In this document: piece after piece, positions 11,980-24,121 of the stretch
Position numbering within the stretch: the first letter of the stretch is position 1
Layout: each line of letters starts with the position of its first letter
Assembly: GCA_027924645.1 (NCBI GenBank)
Contig: BSBN01000781.1
Coordinates: forward strand, 2,170,001-2,234,000
Origin: Cunninghamia lanceolata
Lineage: Eukaryota > Streptophyta > Pinopsida > Cupressales > Cupressaceae
Reading direction: 5' to 3'
DNA: 64,000 nucleotides
Notes under the pieces: generated by a model
Seen by the model: only the letters and a program-made list of their open reading frames with translations
What the model was told of the DNA's origin: nothing
Database searches by the model: none
Made by a program: the position numbers and the translations under genes

Positions 11980-13173
11980 TTAATTTCTGGAAGGAATATC
12001 AGCACCAGATTTTGGTGCAGATCCATCCCCTACATTCTCTTTACTTCTCTTCACCCAAATCTTGTTCATCTCACTTTTAACTTCATCCGCATTCACTTTT
12101 CCTTTTCCTTTGTCTTGATTCTGATTATGATGCACTGAACCCCTCTTGTCCTGATTCTTGCTTCTACAGAATTTGGCAATATGACCGGATCTATTACAAT
12201 TGTGGAAAATAACATTTTTTTGCATATTTGAATGATATCTTCTTGATCTGCATTGATTAGCCATATGTCCCATTCTATTGCATGCAAAGCATCTACCATT
12301 AAATGAATTGTTCATTTGCATATTTCTGCATTCATGAGATTTGTGACCATACCTTTTGCAGTTGAAACACTGTCCGGAGAAGGATGTATTAGTCTGATTT
12401 ATTCTCTTTCTACACTAATTAGCTTTATGACCAAAGTTATTACAGTTGTGGCAGTATCCATTGAAGGATGGATATCTTTGAGCATTAGGTTGCCTTACCG
12501 GAGGTCTTCTAGGTCTATTCCTTGGATTTCCTGATCCAAAATTCTTCTGACCGGATCCGGAGCTTTCACCTTTCTCATATCCCAAGCCACGCTTGTCATC
12601 TACCCTCTTTTGGCTTTCAAGAAGAACTTCAAGTTGAGAAGAACTTATCTTGAATTTCTCTTTGTATTCATTTGTTGTTTGAGGATCCTTTTTAAGAGTG
12701 TGAATTTGATCCTTAAGTTTTTCTTCATTATCTCTAGCATCTTCAAGATCAGATTCTAGATGCCTAATTATTCTATCCATTTTGTGGCAGTCTTCTGACT
12801 TCTCCTTGAGAGATTGTCTTAGATCATCTTCAGTTTTTCTTTTCTCTTCAATTTCTTGGGTGAATTTCATAACTCTTGATTCCATTTCATGTCTTACCAT
12901 AATGACCTCTTTTGATAACTTTTCACATAACTTGGTTTTCTCCTTCAGATCTTCATTTGTACCATTGTCTTCACTTTGACTTTCCAATTGCTGAAGTAGA
13001 TCTTTTCTCTTTTTCATAGAGATACTTAGTTTCTCTTTTAGTTCATTTATGAAATCATCAGTCTGTTTGAGTCTTTCCTTCAATTCATTGACTTCAGAGT
13101 TTGATTGCTCAAGATCATCTAGGGCAAACTGAAGTTGTTCCCTCATACCATACACATCCATTTGAGTTCCCAA
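11980..13173 (-). pseudogene. ORF1 of element B: coiled coil plus zinc knuckles, one in-frame stop
   Basis: The 13173-12415 block begins MGTQMDVYGMREQLQ and is almost entirely Glu/Lys/Leu coiled coil for about 180 residues. A Gly/Ser/Arg/Pro-rich linker follows, and then the first knuckle CHNCNNFGHKAN, whose reading ends at a stop where element A has an ordinary codon. The frame resumes for the remaining knuckles; CFACNRMGHMANQC (in 12321-11980) is intact, while FHNCNRSGHIAKFC lacks its first Cys. The family role is RNA binding and particle assembly. Only the stop separates the two blocks, so this is the better preserved copy of ORF1 in the window. The usual copia Gag N-terminus is not recognisable. 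Confidence 0.78.
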
Positions 13174-13212
13174 ATCTTCCTCGAGTTGTTAGGCTCTTTT
13201 TGGAGGAACTTA

Positions 13213-13224
13213 GCTCGGATGCCA
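13213..13224 (-). other. Primer binding site of element B
   Basis: The minus strand beside the 5' LTR reads TGGCATCCGAGC, which is 10 of 12 bases of the iMet site TGGTATCAGAGC. Confidence 0.72.
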
Positions 13225-13226
13225 AT

Positions 13227-14313
13227 TGTTGATAACTGAGAGGGGGGGTGAATCAGTTATCTTAATTATTTTAGCTTTCTGAATTTCCTTATCAATTAGT
13301 GCAGCATTAAATTAAATAAGCAAACATAACCATGAAATGGAAATGACATTAATACACATGACATAATGATTTTGACGTGGAAAACCCTGTTAGGGGAAAA
13401 ACCACAGGGTGATTAACCCAAGATTGTATTATTTGTTAGAAGAATACGATAGTACAAAATGGCACTTGCCAATTAGGGCTTACTTCCCAAGCACACTGCT
13501 CATAAGAGGCTTACTGCCTACAATAGTTTATACAAGGAAACTAGATACTTGAACTGATGAGAAGCATCCACATATGCTGAGGTTTAGTTCTGGTTAAGCC
13601 TAATATACTGATCTACTGCACTTCATTCTTACTCTCTTAGGTGCTGTCATCCTGTTACATTCCGGACCTATTTTACTGCCTTCACACTGCTCTTCTGCTT
13701 TCCTTCGCTCCACACAATACACCACACACACATTCATATCTAAATCCATCTAGTATATATATCCACACCAAGGATTTCATCCACTTTCTAGTCGACATCC
13801 GGAATACTCAATATTTTTCCAAACTCTGATCAGTCGGCTGAATCTTTGTATACCAAGTAATGCGGATCAAAAAGATGCTTATAGAAGTCATCAATCATGT
13901 CAGCCAATCATGAATGATACCTTAGGAAACTTAATCACCATCAATATCACATCAAGATTTAGGTTTGATGCTTTGTCGGTTAGGTCTTCCTCTGTTTACT
14001 CTGCCAATCAGGAACCCAACACTCAAGTGCTCATATCTGCTCACTCTTCTACCGGAGGCTAAGTCCTTGGAATATATCAATCAAGGTACTTCTCTTGACT
14101 TCCTCAAAATCATATTTTATTGAGATACTTCCTCTAAGAGATCCGGACCTGACTGTCGGACCTTGCTGCCTGCTCTGTTCTTGCTTACCGGACCACAACA
14201 CTTCTTCAATCTGACTTCCGGTAAAGACATACCATGTCCTGCGGATGTGTGGGATGGACTTTGTTGCCATCAATGACAACACTAGTGAATCTACATGGTG
14301 TCTCTTGCCAACA
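13227..14313 (-). repeat. 5' LTR of element B (1,087 bp)
   Basis: It starts TGTTGATAACTG and ends GCCAACA, followed directly by the AGATC duplication. It pairs with 6786-7875. Confidence 0.92.
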
Positions 14314-14318
14314 AGATC
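14314..14318. repeat. Right target-site duplication of element B (AGATC)
   Basis: Identical to 6781-6785. Confidence 0.9.
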
Positions 14319-17300
14319 TATAATATATGATGAAAGTATGAATGAAAATGATAAATATTACCACAATATGTGAAACCCTAGTTCGAGTAAATAACTCAAG
14401 ATCATGCACCAACAAGGAGATAGATAAAGATGGCTTGAACTTCCTTTAAGACCTGCCAATGAGCATCATAACATCCACAAGAAAATAGCAATTCCAAGCA
14501 TGAAGAGCACTTGAGCATAGGAGATCAATCATGTAAGCAATTCTAGTCTTTCTCATAACAAACTAGGTGTACAATGAATAACAAGAATCCTTTATATATG
14601 CATTCCCGCTCACCAACAATTTATAAAACCAAATGGGGATGATATGTATAAGAAAAAGAGGTGTTCTAAACTAAAACCACAAAAATAGGGCTAAAGTAAT
14701 CACCTAGGACAAAGGCATTAGGCACCCTAGTCCTTTAGCCCCACAAACTTCAGAGAGTGTTAAATGTGGTGGGCTTAGGCCAGTCCTAAGTTTACTTTGT
14801 CAGGTTTATTCAACAAAATCAAGATTTAATTGAACTTAATGTTCAAAAAGGTGTTAAAATAGGTCTTGATTAACAAGGGTAAATATTTTATTCCATAATA
14901 ATGGGTTTATCCCATGGCTATCAAGACATTAGTTCGATATGCCCAAAAGGCTAGTTCGATATTTAGCCATTTCATCAAAGTACAAAACCTTAGCTTTGGA
15001 CACTAAAATCTTATCATTGACTAAGATGTACACCTAGGAGTTGATGGTTTCTCCATTAGGACAAGAAAGTTTAGATAAAAAATTGTCTCTAGTTCTCTTC
15101 AACCCGTAGCAAACTCTATAACCTTTATCTAAACTTTCCTAAGTTTTTAAACCTTCACCTTAACCCCACAAAACTTATCAAGTCTTCTATTTTCTCTAAT
15201 ATGCTCCCCACTCTCACAATTTGCACACCACTATTTTCAAAACTCTTTCCTTTTATTCTTTAGAATCAAATGAGATTTTGGATTTTTTTATCTCTTCTTG
15301 GATGTCTCTAAAATGTTCTTTTATACCTCCATTGGATAATTATGGTTTTTCACTAGTTTTTCATGATATCATACTAGAAGAGTTCCAAAGGCATAAAATG
15401 GTTCACAAAGATATAAAAATGATTTTAATGATATGTAGACCCAATTTTATTCATTCTTATGACTTTTTGGATATATATGGACTCCCAATAAGTCTCAACA
15501 ACCATCCCTTTTTCTTTACTACATTTGTCTCTAAGTATTTGTGCCCAACAAGTTGGAAAAGCATGTATTTAAGCACTAAAATGTCTTCCACTTGTCCAAA
15601 ATGGATTTTTGTTTAAAGTCTAAAGGTGCATGCTTTAATCAAATAAAAAAACATAAAGAATATGCTTTTATTTTTTGGAACTTTCTATAGCTCCCATACT
15701 ATAATTTTTTTTATATTGTCTCATGTTACCTATTTGTGTACCTCAGTCCAAATAGGCAAAACTGAGACGGCATTGCACTTTTATCTCAAGAAGGAGTCAT
15801 CACAAGGTCTACTACAGATATAAATGACTGCTACAAGACACCAGAACCACCCTAAAACAATAATAAAGGTAGTAGCCATGAAGATAGTGTGCAACAAATA
15901 GAGAAATGGAGATAGACCTACAAACAGAAATCTATACCAGGTGTCTAACTATGAAGAAAGAATCACAAGAATAGTGTAGCTCACTGCTAATATCAGAAGG
16001 CCTACTACCCAGGTAGGAGGCCATTCCATTCATCATCTTCACCAAGATCATGCATCAACTCATTAAGAGTTGTTGTAGGGTCCAAATAAAGATGAGAAGG
16101 GCATCCTACATAAGCAAGAGATATTCAGGAGAAAACAAAAGAATAGAAGTAGGCTATAGTTTCAGGTTGTTACAACTTTATTCATTACAGCTTGCTTAAG
16201 TCCCAGATGATAAAGGTACATAGTTTATTAAAATCACTTATGATTATAAGCAGCCGTATTAAACAATAAATCTTCAAACATTCTTTCCTTATGCAATTGA
16301 TAGTTTTGCAAAAGAACACTAGACAATCCATTGCACAAAACAATTGCTTCTATTCATAAGAAAATTTTGTTCAAAGTTCCAACACAAGCCGTGGGAATTT
16401 ACTATAAAATGATGAAATGAAAAGAAGACATATACATCTGAAATAAGAAGCATAAAGAAGAGAAGGGGATCTATCATTGCCTATGAGATGAATCCCCTCA
16501 CTTGTAGTTGCACCATCTTCAAGGTTCTCCAGTTCAGCCTCCAGAAGCAACTACAAGAAGAAGAGGAAAAAGAGTTAGAGCTCAGGACATCCTTCACTAA
16601 TATATGAATATAAGAGCATCAAATGTACATGTTCCCTTTTTAGAAGCATCAAACAAGAAATGAAAGAGATAAAAAACCATCCAGATGCAAACATGCAAGC
16701 CACAAGGATATACAAAAAAATGAAGGCCGCATAAATAGAAAAGAGGCTCCTTGCCTCTATTTTTTATTTCTAACTTTGTTTTGAGTGTGCAAGTATGTGA
16801 AGATGCAACTATTGCATAATGTAAGAGACAAATCTATCCAAATAAAGCATGCAAGGTTCCTCTGTCAAAGATATAGCAAAATAGGACAAAAGCAAAACAA
16901 GGATCAAGAAGATATTATCATGTCTAATGTAATAGCAGAACAACTGATAAGGAGCAGCATGCACAAAAAGGGACAACAGTTACCTTTGTCAAAAGATAGT
17001 CATTGGACTATCAAATGCAAATGGAGAAAACACTCATTGCAGTCATAAGAATGATTGTATAAAACAATCAAAATTAATCATAGTTATAATGACTGTATGC
17101 AACAAAAGGAAAAGAAAGTAGTCATTATGACTGTCCAAAAGTAGAATCATACATGAATGGAGAAAACAGTCCCTTTAAGAATACTTTTAAGACGGTCAAG
17201 CTTCTACTAGTCTGCAATAGTCACTACAAATCAATTACAAGAGAGTAGGTCTTCTTACATTAGTGTTCATCAATGTTTTAGGAGTTTTAAGCCAAGATAA

Positions 17301-19242
17301 GTCTTCAAATAAGCTTAAGTAAGAGACATTGGAGCAGTCATCAACCATGCAATAACAGTGCTAGAATTTGTTAGGATCAGTCATGATCTATGAAAGAGGA
17401 GCAATCTTTGTCAAAAGCCAAGACAATCAATGAAGAGAAAGGACTGTGAAACCAGCTATGAGAGGACAGTGGTCTAAGATACCACAATGAAAAGAGATGC
17501 TATGATAAGTGACAAGAGCTTGGAGGGATTGAGGTCTCTTGTGAAAATGCTTTACCTAGATATGATAAGACAAGACAAACGAGATGGAATAAACAAATAA
17601 AATAGATGAAGGAACATAGCAGTAATAGATAGTGCTTGCACCCAACAAGGAGGCCTCTCGCCTAAAAGAAGACATTTGAAGAACATAATCTATTTAGGGT
17701 TAAGAGGTTGAGTTCTAGATCCTGACAACCCTAGCAACAATGTTGATGTCATAATTTAAGAGATATCAGATAAGAGTTGAGGAGACACATTGATGCACAT
17801 TGTATGGGGTAGATTGGTAAGAAAATAGTCCTATCACCTCTGTGTGAGGAACATCAGTGTTTAAGGTTTAGCAGGGTCTGATGGACTATGAGGAACAATA
17901 ATGTTTAGGGTTTTGCAAAGTCACAACAATGGAATGATGAGAGTTGGCAGAGTCTTGAGGACAACTATCAAAAATGACAGTGCACACCAAGTGCAAGAGC
18001 AGTCTATTAGAGAGACAATATGTATCCAAGGATTTCATAGAAGGCAGTCATCATCTTTAGACCTTCAAGGAGACCAAAGAATAGTCAATAGGGTTTTGAC
18101 AGATAGTGCGAAGCATCTAACATTTTGACAGAGGTAGGGAACATCGAAAGAATATTGAAATCTCCATACAAGGCATTTAACGCACTGAGGTCAGGGTTGT
18201 AGTACTTGAACATTCTATCCAAAGTTAGTACAGTCCAATAAACTTGTATAGTGCCCCTGATAGTGATGAAGTCTTGCACAGTAGGTGATGCATAGGTCTA
18301 ATGTAATCACCTTTTGAAGAGTAGTCACAAACCATGACAAGACAGTCACTGTAAGGGTTTATCAGATAGTTTGAGGGGTTTCTAAACCCATTCAATAGTA
18401 TAGGACCTACAAACATCATAAGCAGACAAAGGTTTTGAGAAAAGAGGCAAAATCAATGTTAACAGGTTAGACAAATCAACAGAGAAGAGACAAGGTCTCA
18501 CATTGCTATCATAAAGGTTTGTTGTCATTATGAGAGGGCAGAATAGAATTCTAGAACACCTTACTTTCTTACACAGTAATATCCAACAGTGCTTTCATGT
18601 TAGATCTACACATGAAGTGAGATATAAATGGTGTTGGTGAAGAGAGGATAATGATTATGATAAGGGCATGAAGACAGGAACATACCTTGACAGTCATAAG
18701 GCATGAAGACTTTAGAAACCAAAAGGCATAAAAGACTTTAAACTTCTGCAGGACGGTCACAAAGGCCATGAGGTCTAGTATGAGGATTGATTACTATGAA
18801 ACTAATATAAGGATACTTGACTATCAAAGGAAGAGCCACAAATAAAGCAGTAAACAAAGACTCTTCATAGTTTTTCTCAAAGGCAGAGTCAATGGGTTGA
18901 AGGAAGCTTACTAGTTCATAGTTTTCCCCAAGCACAGTATCAAGTGAAGAAGTAGACAGTGCATTCCCATGGTGGCGCTCCAGTAGAACATAAAGAGCCA
19001 ACAGAATAAAAACAAGAATGATAAGTGATTCTAGGGTTTCCAAAGCTTTTCAAGCTTGGTGAGAAGTGCCCTAGTCATGGTCAAAACCGACCATGACTTT
19101 TAAAAAGTCTTTTTCTTCCCTAAGAAATCAAAGATTATCATCATAAGCTCGTGGCATTATCACTATAATTCTTGAAAATCAAAAAAGATATAATCATCAT
19201 TTACATTATCCCTATAGTGCATGACCAAAAGATAATCGTTAT
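14319..19242. other. Unassigned non-coding repeat DNA
   Basis: No reading frame longer than about 130 codons and none with a recognisable domain. Short strings such as CAGTCAT and GACAGTC recur loosely from about 16.9 to 18.9 kb, which suggests the body or LTR of an old non-coding element. A patch at 14765-14885 matches 40555-40675 inverted (separate entry). I see no RNA gene. Confidence 0.4.
14765..14885 (+). repeat. Dispersed repeat, copy 1 (inverted relative to 40555-40675)
   Basis: Its reverse complement aligns with 40555-40675. Shared strings include AATCAAGACCTATTTTAACA, AACTTAGGACTG and CTAAGCC in the same order and spacing. This is probably part of an LTR family present more than once. 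Confidence 0.6.
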
Positions 19243-19389
19243 TTACTTTAACATTTATTAAGGTAAGTTGATAATTGTAAATTACCTTAATACTTGTTAA
19301 GGTAAATAAAATGATATTATAATTACTTTAACACTTATTAAGGTAAATTGATAATTATAAATTACCTTAATACTTGTTAAAGTAGATTA
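19243..19389. repeat. Two-copy tandem repeat, 80-bp period, with internal inverted repeats
   Basis: Unit 1 starts at 19243 and unit 2 at 19323. Each contains a TTTATTAAGGTAA-like half and its near complement TTACCTTAATACTTGTTAA, so each unit could fold on itself. Confidence 0.7.
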
Positions 19390-20773
19390 ATAATTACCTT
19401 TAAATCATGCAAAGAGGAGATGTGGACCAGTCAACAAGGTGTATTAAAGCATGCATTTAGGTAATCTCGATGATGGGGGTAAAGTTATTATATTTGCATT
19501 ATGCAAAAGGGAGATGAGACTTCATTTTATTGGGCTTTTTAGTTAAATCATGCCTATTTTAGAGGCCCACTTGGTCAAGTTGGAAGATAAGGGAAGTTCA
19601 AAGCTAAAATCACTCATTATGGAGTAGTTTGGAGCCCTCAAATATAGGCTTTTTTGCCTTGCACGCCCAGCAAAAGGGAGTTCACAGAATTGGTTGAAGA
19701 CATCTTTCCCAACCATCTCATGCAATGGGAGAGGAGTGTTGTTTGATGGGAGTTGACTTCCCCAAAACTAGGTCTCTTGGAGAACATTTTTTGGTGGTAA
19801 AAGAAAAGGCACGGGATGCTTTTTCCTTAGTTCTTACTAGTTTTCCTTTGCACACAGAAAAGAAAACTTATGTATTGTAACTCATCAGTATTTTCATTAT
19901 AGAGCAGCAGCATTTTTTACAACATTTTCAGATATTCTTGTAAGGACACTTTTATTTTTTCTCAAATAAAGTAGTGTATTGCCTTCTCATAGATTGGATG
20001 TGTTATGTGATTAATTGAGTGATCTTGATGCAAAAATTGTCCTTGATTTTAAACAAATCCTTCTAAATTTCATGTCTCATTTTTGAAGCTTAATACAAGA
20101 GAACAATTGATTTATATAGGTTATAGGTTGAGTTAATCATTTTTTTGACTTTTGTAGTTGTGAAAGCTATTAGTTTTCCTTCAAGATAGTAGAAAAGGTC
20201 CAATCCTCCCTATGAAATATTAACATATGAGTATTGTTCAGATTGAGTTGTGTAAACAAGCCCTTTTGAGAGAAAATTGTGAGTTGAAATAGCAAGAATA
20301 GGACTTATAAACTCGGTGCATCACCTCCTAGGATCTAATTCTCAGTTACATAGCAATCTTTTTATCCATTTTCCTCACCAATACAAAAGATTCATGAGAT
20401 TTACCAGGGAACTAACCCTCTCTAGAGGTTCACCTTCGCCATAAGAAACCCACAGCCTAAAGGTGATCCCATGTTTCACAGGATAGTTGAGTTTAAAGCT
20501 TAACCAGGGTGCAATCCTCATGACAACATCTCCTTCTTGGAAAAATGCATAAAATAGGTAGTGTTCTTATTGTTGTTGCAAACCTAAGGTTGATCCTCTA
20601 AATATAGGAAAACCTCACTAGGAGTAACAATTTCGTTAGAGATAGATTGGTTTATTCCAATAAAGTTTTACTCTTAAGAAGCCAACAATGCCCAATTATT
20701 TTCCCAACAAACCAAAGAGATTTTGAAATGACAAATATAACTAGAAAAATTTACTACCATTATTTTTGGCAAT
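19390..20773. other. Unassigned spacer, possibly LTR of the chromovirus relic
   Basis: No coding signal. It lies downstream, on the minus strand, of the integrase tail at 20774-21420, where a 3' UTR and LTR would be expected. I cannot find its second copy, so this is only positional inference. Confidence 0.3.
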
Positions 20774-21420
20774 CTAGAATTGCAATGTTCCCAGTGATGC
20801 CCTTGCTCTAGATGCCTTGGGAAAATAAGAAAACGTAAGCTCATGATCATGAAGCTTAAGTTCCTCTAATGATTGACCGATCTCAAATGAGCTCATCCAA
20901 ATTAAATCTTCAACAATCTTTTCCTTCCATTTGAGTAAATATTCTTCATGTTCCTTACCTCTAGTCTTCTTCATGACTCTAGAATCAATAGCCACTTAAA
21001 TATATTCTATTTAATTCTTAGGTTTTTTCTACCTCCAATCTAGAGTTAGGAAATCTAAACCAACAACATTGTCATCTAGTTTTTGTCATGGAAAGGACAT
21101 AAGTTTTCTGCATTAAAAATGGGCGAGAATTCAATTCCATTAGGCAAATTCTATCTCATATGCATTTCTACAATCACTTACATACTTTTGCACTCCTTGT
21201 GCTCATTTATGTCATGTTTCTCAACTCTATTTCACCTTTAGGACTGCATCCATAAACAACTTGGAAAGGTGTCTATTGCACTTTTGTCCATTTAATTGGT
21301 ATATGCAAATTTATTTTATGGCAAGATGAGGAAGATAAAATCCCATTTGTTGAACGTGTTTCCAACAAGGCATTATAATTTCTAAAACTTTGGTTCATTG
21401 TAGATGGATAAATTATGAAC
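20774..21420 (-). pseudogene. Ty3/gypsy chromovirus integrase C-terminus with chromodomain (remnant)
   Basis: The minus-strand block 20995-20774 contains RVMKKTRGKEHEEYLLKWK and then a Trp further on, which is the chromodomain pattern fused to the integrase of plant chromoviruses. Upstream on the minus strand, in broken frames, one reads TPFQVVYG, SPKGEIELRN and LPNGIEFSP. These correspond to the usual end of the integrase core and the linker before the chromodomain. The chromodomain is thought to guide insertion through chromatin marks. Stops and frameshifts are frequent. I did not find reverse transcriptase for this element, so it is a 3' fragment. Confidence 0.75.
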
Positions 21421-22783
21421 ATTCCTATAAAGTCGTATAAGTAAGACACATTAACTATCTTATCTTAAAAAGAAGGCATGCCCCTTGTTTAAAATAAAAT
21501 GTAAGTCAAGTGACCATTGGCCTATTGGTGGACATGCTTAACTCACAAAGAAATCACCAAGGATCACTTTTTATCAAATGCAAAGACTCAACACCATAAA
21601 AGACAAGATCGAGTTTGAGACTCAAAACGCTTATCTTAAATGTCCACTCACGTAAAACCTTTATATAGTATAATTCTTTGTCAATATAGTACGCATCCTC
21701 CAACAAAAGAAAGAGTTTTTTAAAACTTCAATACTTCGCCTACTACTAGAATTTAATATAAAATATATTTAGAAAATATAAATATTATATTCTAACTCAA
21801 TTTAAATTGAACCTACAACAAAACATTAACCCGGAGAGAGATTTTCTAACATTTTCTCCTAATTTATTGTGCTCTTTCCAAACTACCTCATGAATTATCA
21901 CATGTCTAACACAACGCATAATTCCAATTTCCAACTTTCTAATTCGCTTGTTGGAACTTGAGTTTCTTAAAGTTGTTTCATAGTCATAATTAGTGTTTCA
22001 AGGTGGTTTTCCATCACATTTCCCTCCCTTTGACTTTATAATGAAAATGTATCACATCACCTTTTTAATTTAAGAGTTCCCCAAAAAGAATTAAAATATT
22101 TGTAAAGTTATGGTGAAACAAATGTACAATATATGTCCCTTCTCGTGAGCTTCTCAAAAAGCAAGGGAAAACATTTTCTCTTTACCAAGGCCAAGTGGAG
22201 GCGTGGGGCCCAACATAGGCATAAATACCATACACGACGGGATGTCTAACATGATTTTTATTATTATTTTATTTTGGGATTCCGATAACATTTTCAAATT
22301 CCAAGTGCATTTTTTTTTTAACATATTAAAACTTTGACTTGCATATATATACTTTGATTTTAAAAAAGAATATACCTGTTATGGTGATGGGCACACATTT
22401 TAATGGGAATCCATGTTTGTATGTCGAAGAGCACGAACTACAATTAGAGGTTGTAGTTGTAGTTGTCCTCATTTAGAATATAAGCGATCCACTTAAAAAA
22501 GAAAGATTAACAACAATAATAAATCATCAAGTGACTATTTTTTTTCCCTAACATAAAATAAAATCATATTTAGGTAAAAACTACCAAAATTTTTGGAAGA
22601 CTTAAATATCGTCTTTCCTTGTTTTTAAAAATATTTCCCCACATATATTTTGTGCATCTAGATAGGATATTACTAAGGGAAAAAATATTAGTTTATATAG
22701 TGATATAAATCTATAAGAAAATATCGTTTTCCATAGATTGGTTAATCAAAGAAGTGTTGTATTGCAGTCTAGTCTTTGTCATT
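21421..22783. other. AT-rich spacer
   Basis: Homopolymer-rich non-coding DNA with no open frame or RNA signal I can support. Part of it may be more decayed pol of the adjacent chromovirus relic. Confidence 0.3.
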
Positions 22784-22837
22784 CCTACTAAAATTTGGTA
22801 GGACGGTTTTCTTACCAAATTTTGGTAGGGTGGTTTT
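22784..22837. repeat. Two 27-bp tandem units with a palindromic core
   Basis: Units starting at 22784 and 22811 each contain a near-perfect palindrome of the type TACCAAATTTTGGTA, followed by GGACGGTTTT or GGGTGGTTTT. Confidence 0.65.
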
Positions 22838-23097
22838 GCAAAAGTTGTTAATTGTACTGTTATGACATAGAACATGGAACATGTTGTTTTTAAATTTTAA
22901 AATTTGTTGGAAATAGATTTCTTTAATTTAACAAATAAAAGATTTGTCACTTTTGCAATTTGTACAAACTTTAGAGACAAAGACAATAACCTAGTAAAAG
23001 CACCAAGCAAACAGCTTACAAGGTTAAAAAAATAGGAGGAAATGTTTTAATATTTTGAGGTAAATTGGAAAGGCTTTAATATATTTCTTGTAAATTG

Positions 23098-23345
23098 CCG
23101 ATAAGGGTGTGGTTCGATGGTTAAGTCGCTCGGTTGTCGTGGCGACCACTAGAGTTCAAACCCCCACTAAGCCAATGAGCTCGCAGGCTTTACGCCTTCG
23201 CTCGGCCAATGAGCTTGCGGGTTTGAAGTGTTCTTGCTAGGGGATGAGGTCCCCTGTGTTATGGCCTCAGTGGTTCATTGCTCCGGGGAAAAGCATTCGC
23301 GTGGAGTCGGAGGGCGTGTCGCACCAACGTCGCCGATCACATTAA
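23098..23345 (+). mobile_element. tRNA-derived SINE candidate
   Basis: A GC-richer island in AT-rich DNA begins with a sequence carrying a Pol III A-box-like TGGTTCGATGG and, about 40 bases on, a B-box-like GAGTTCAAACC, which is the layout of a tRNA-headed SINE. A tRNA-unrelated body with two similar phrases (GCCAATGAGCTCGC and GCCAATGAGCTTGC) follows to about 23345. A short flanking match GCCGAT occurs on both sides but is too short to prove a target duplication. No long poly(A) tail is seen. It could also be a diverged tRNA pseudogene within another repeat. Confidence 0.55.
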
Positions 23346-24121
23346 AAAGTTTACCAGGCACATATATATATAGTAAATGGGTAAAATCAGTATGACCACA
23401 ACTGGGGAATATCTACTCTATCAAGATTTCGTGGCAACATCCCAACCTACATGAATGTAGTTTGTTTATCATTGAAATATCTTTGCTACTATTTGCTTGA
23501 AACATAAAAAATTGGCAAACTTAGAAATCTCTATAGACATGTTGTTTAAGTTACTAAAAATGAAAATCTACTTTGTAAATTCTATGATAGTGTCTTTATG
23601 CTTCATGCAAAGATATTGAACTTCTTGGTTAGCTAGTAAAATGTATATAATAGAATAATGTTGGTAAAGCTAGCTTATCATGACAATAGGATGATACCAC
23701 AAGAGTGATCAATTGTGCTTTTGGTCTCTAGAGTGACAACTCTATTGTATTCATAGTTTGGTTTGACTTCCTTTAATCTATCATTCCCACCTGTACACAC
23801 CCGTACGAATGGACATAAACACAGTGTAACTATTATTTTTAAAATATAAGTACTACAATACTAAGGGTTACACTATTCATAGTAGTGAGTTATACACACT
23901 CAACAATATTATGCATGCAATGGAGTGAGGGCACGCCACTCAAGATGAAGAGAATTAGTATAAATGCAAGCGATGGAACTCTAGTCACAGCACCCTACAA
24001 AAAAATATGAAGGCAACCTATCAAGGTATCAATGTTATGCACAACATTGCAAATGGAAGTACTCGCATGTGCAATTCTTCCCTTAGGCTTCTTAGGCAAA
24101 ATTGACAACTCATTGTCACCT
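23346..24121. other. Spacer with no recognisable feature
   Basis: No coding frame. It abuts the broken left edge of the copia 5' LTR, and nothing in it matches the missing first half of that LTR. Confidence 0.35.

Larger units (their letters stand above)
6786..14313 (-). mobile_element. Element B: complete non-autonomous Sirevirus-like LTR retrotransposon, 7.5 kb
   Basis: A full-length element has LTRs 6786-7875 and 13227-14313, flanked by a perfect 5-bp duplication AGATC (6781-6785 and 14314-14318). On the minus strand the order is 5' LTR, primer site (13213-13224), ORF1 (coiled coil plus zinc knuckles, 13173-11980), ORF2 (11338-8120, unknown), four polypurine tracts (7876-8030) and 3' LTR. 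The LTRs differ at about one base in twenty over the first 230 bp. No protease, integrase, reverse transcriptase or RNase H is encoded, so mobilisation would depend on enzymes from elsewhere. Lineage (Sirevirus-related) is inferred from the repeated polypurine tracts and the coiled-coil zinc-knuckle protein. Confidence 0.88.
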
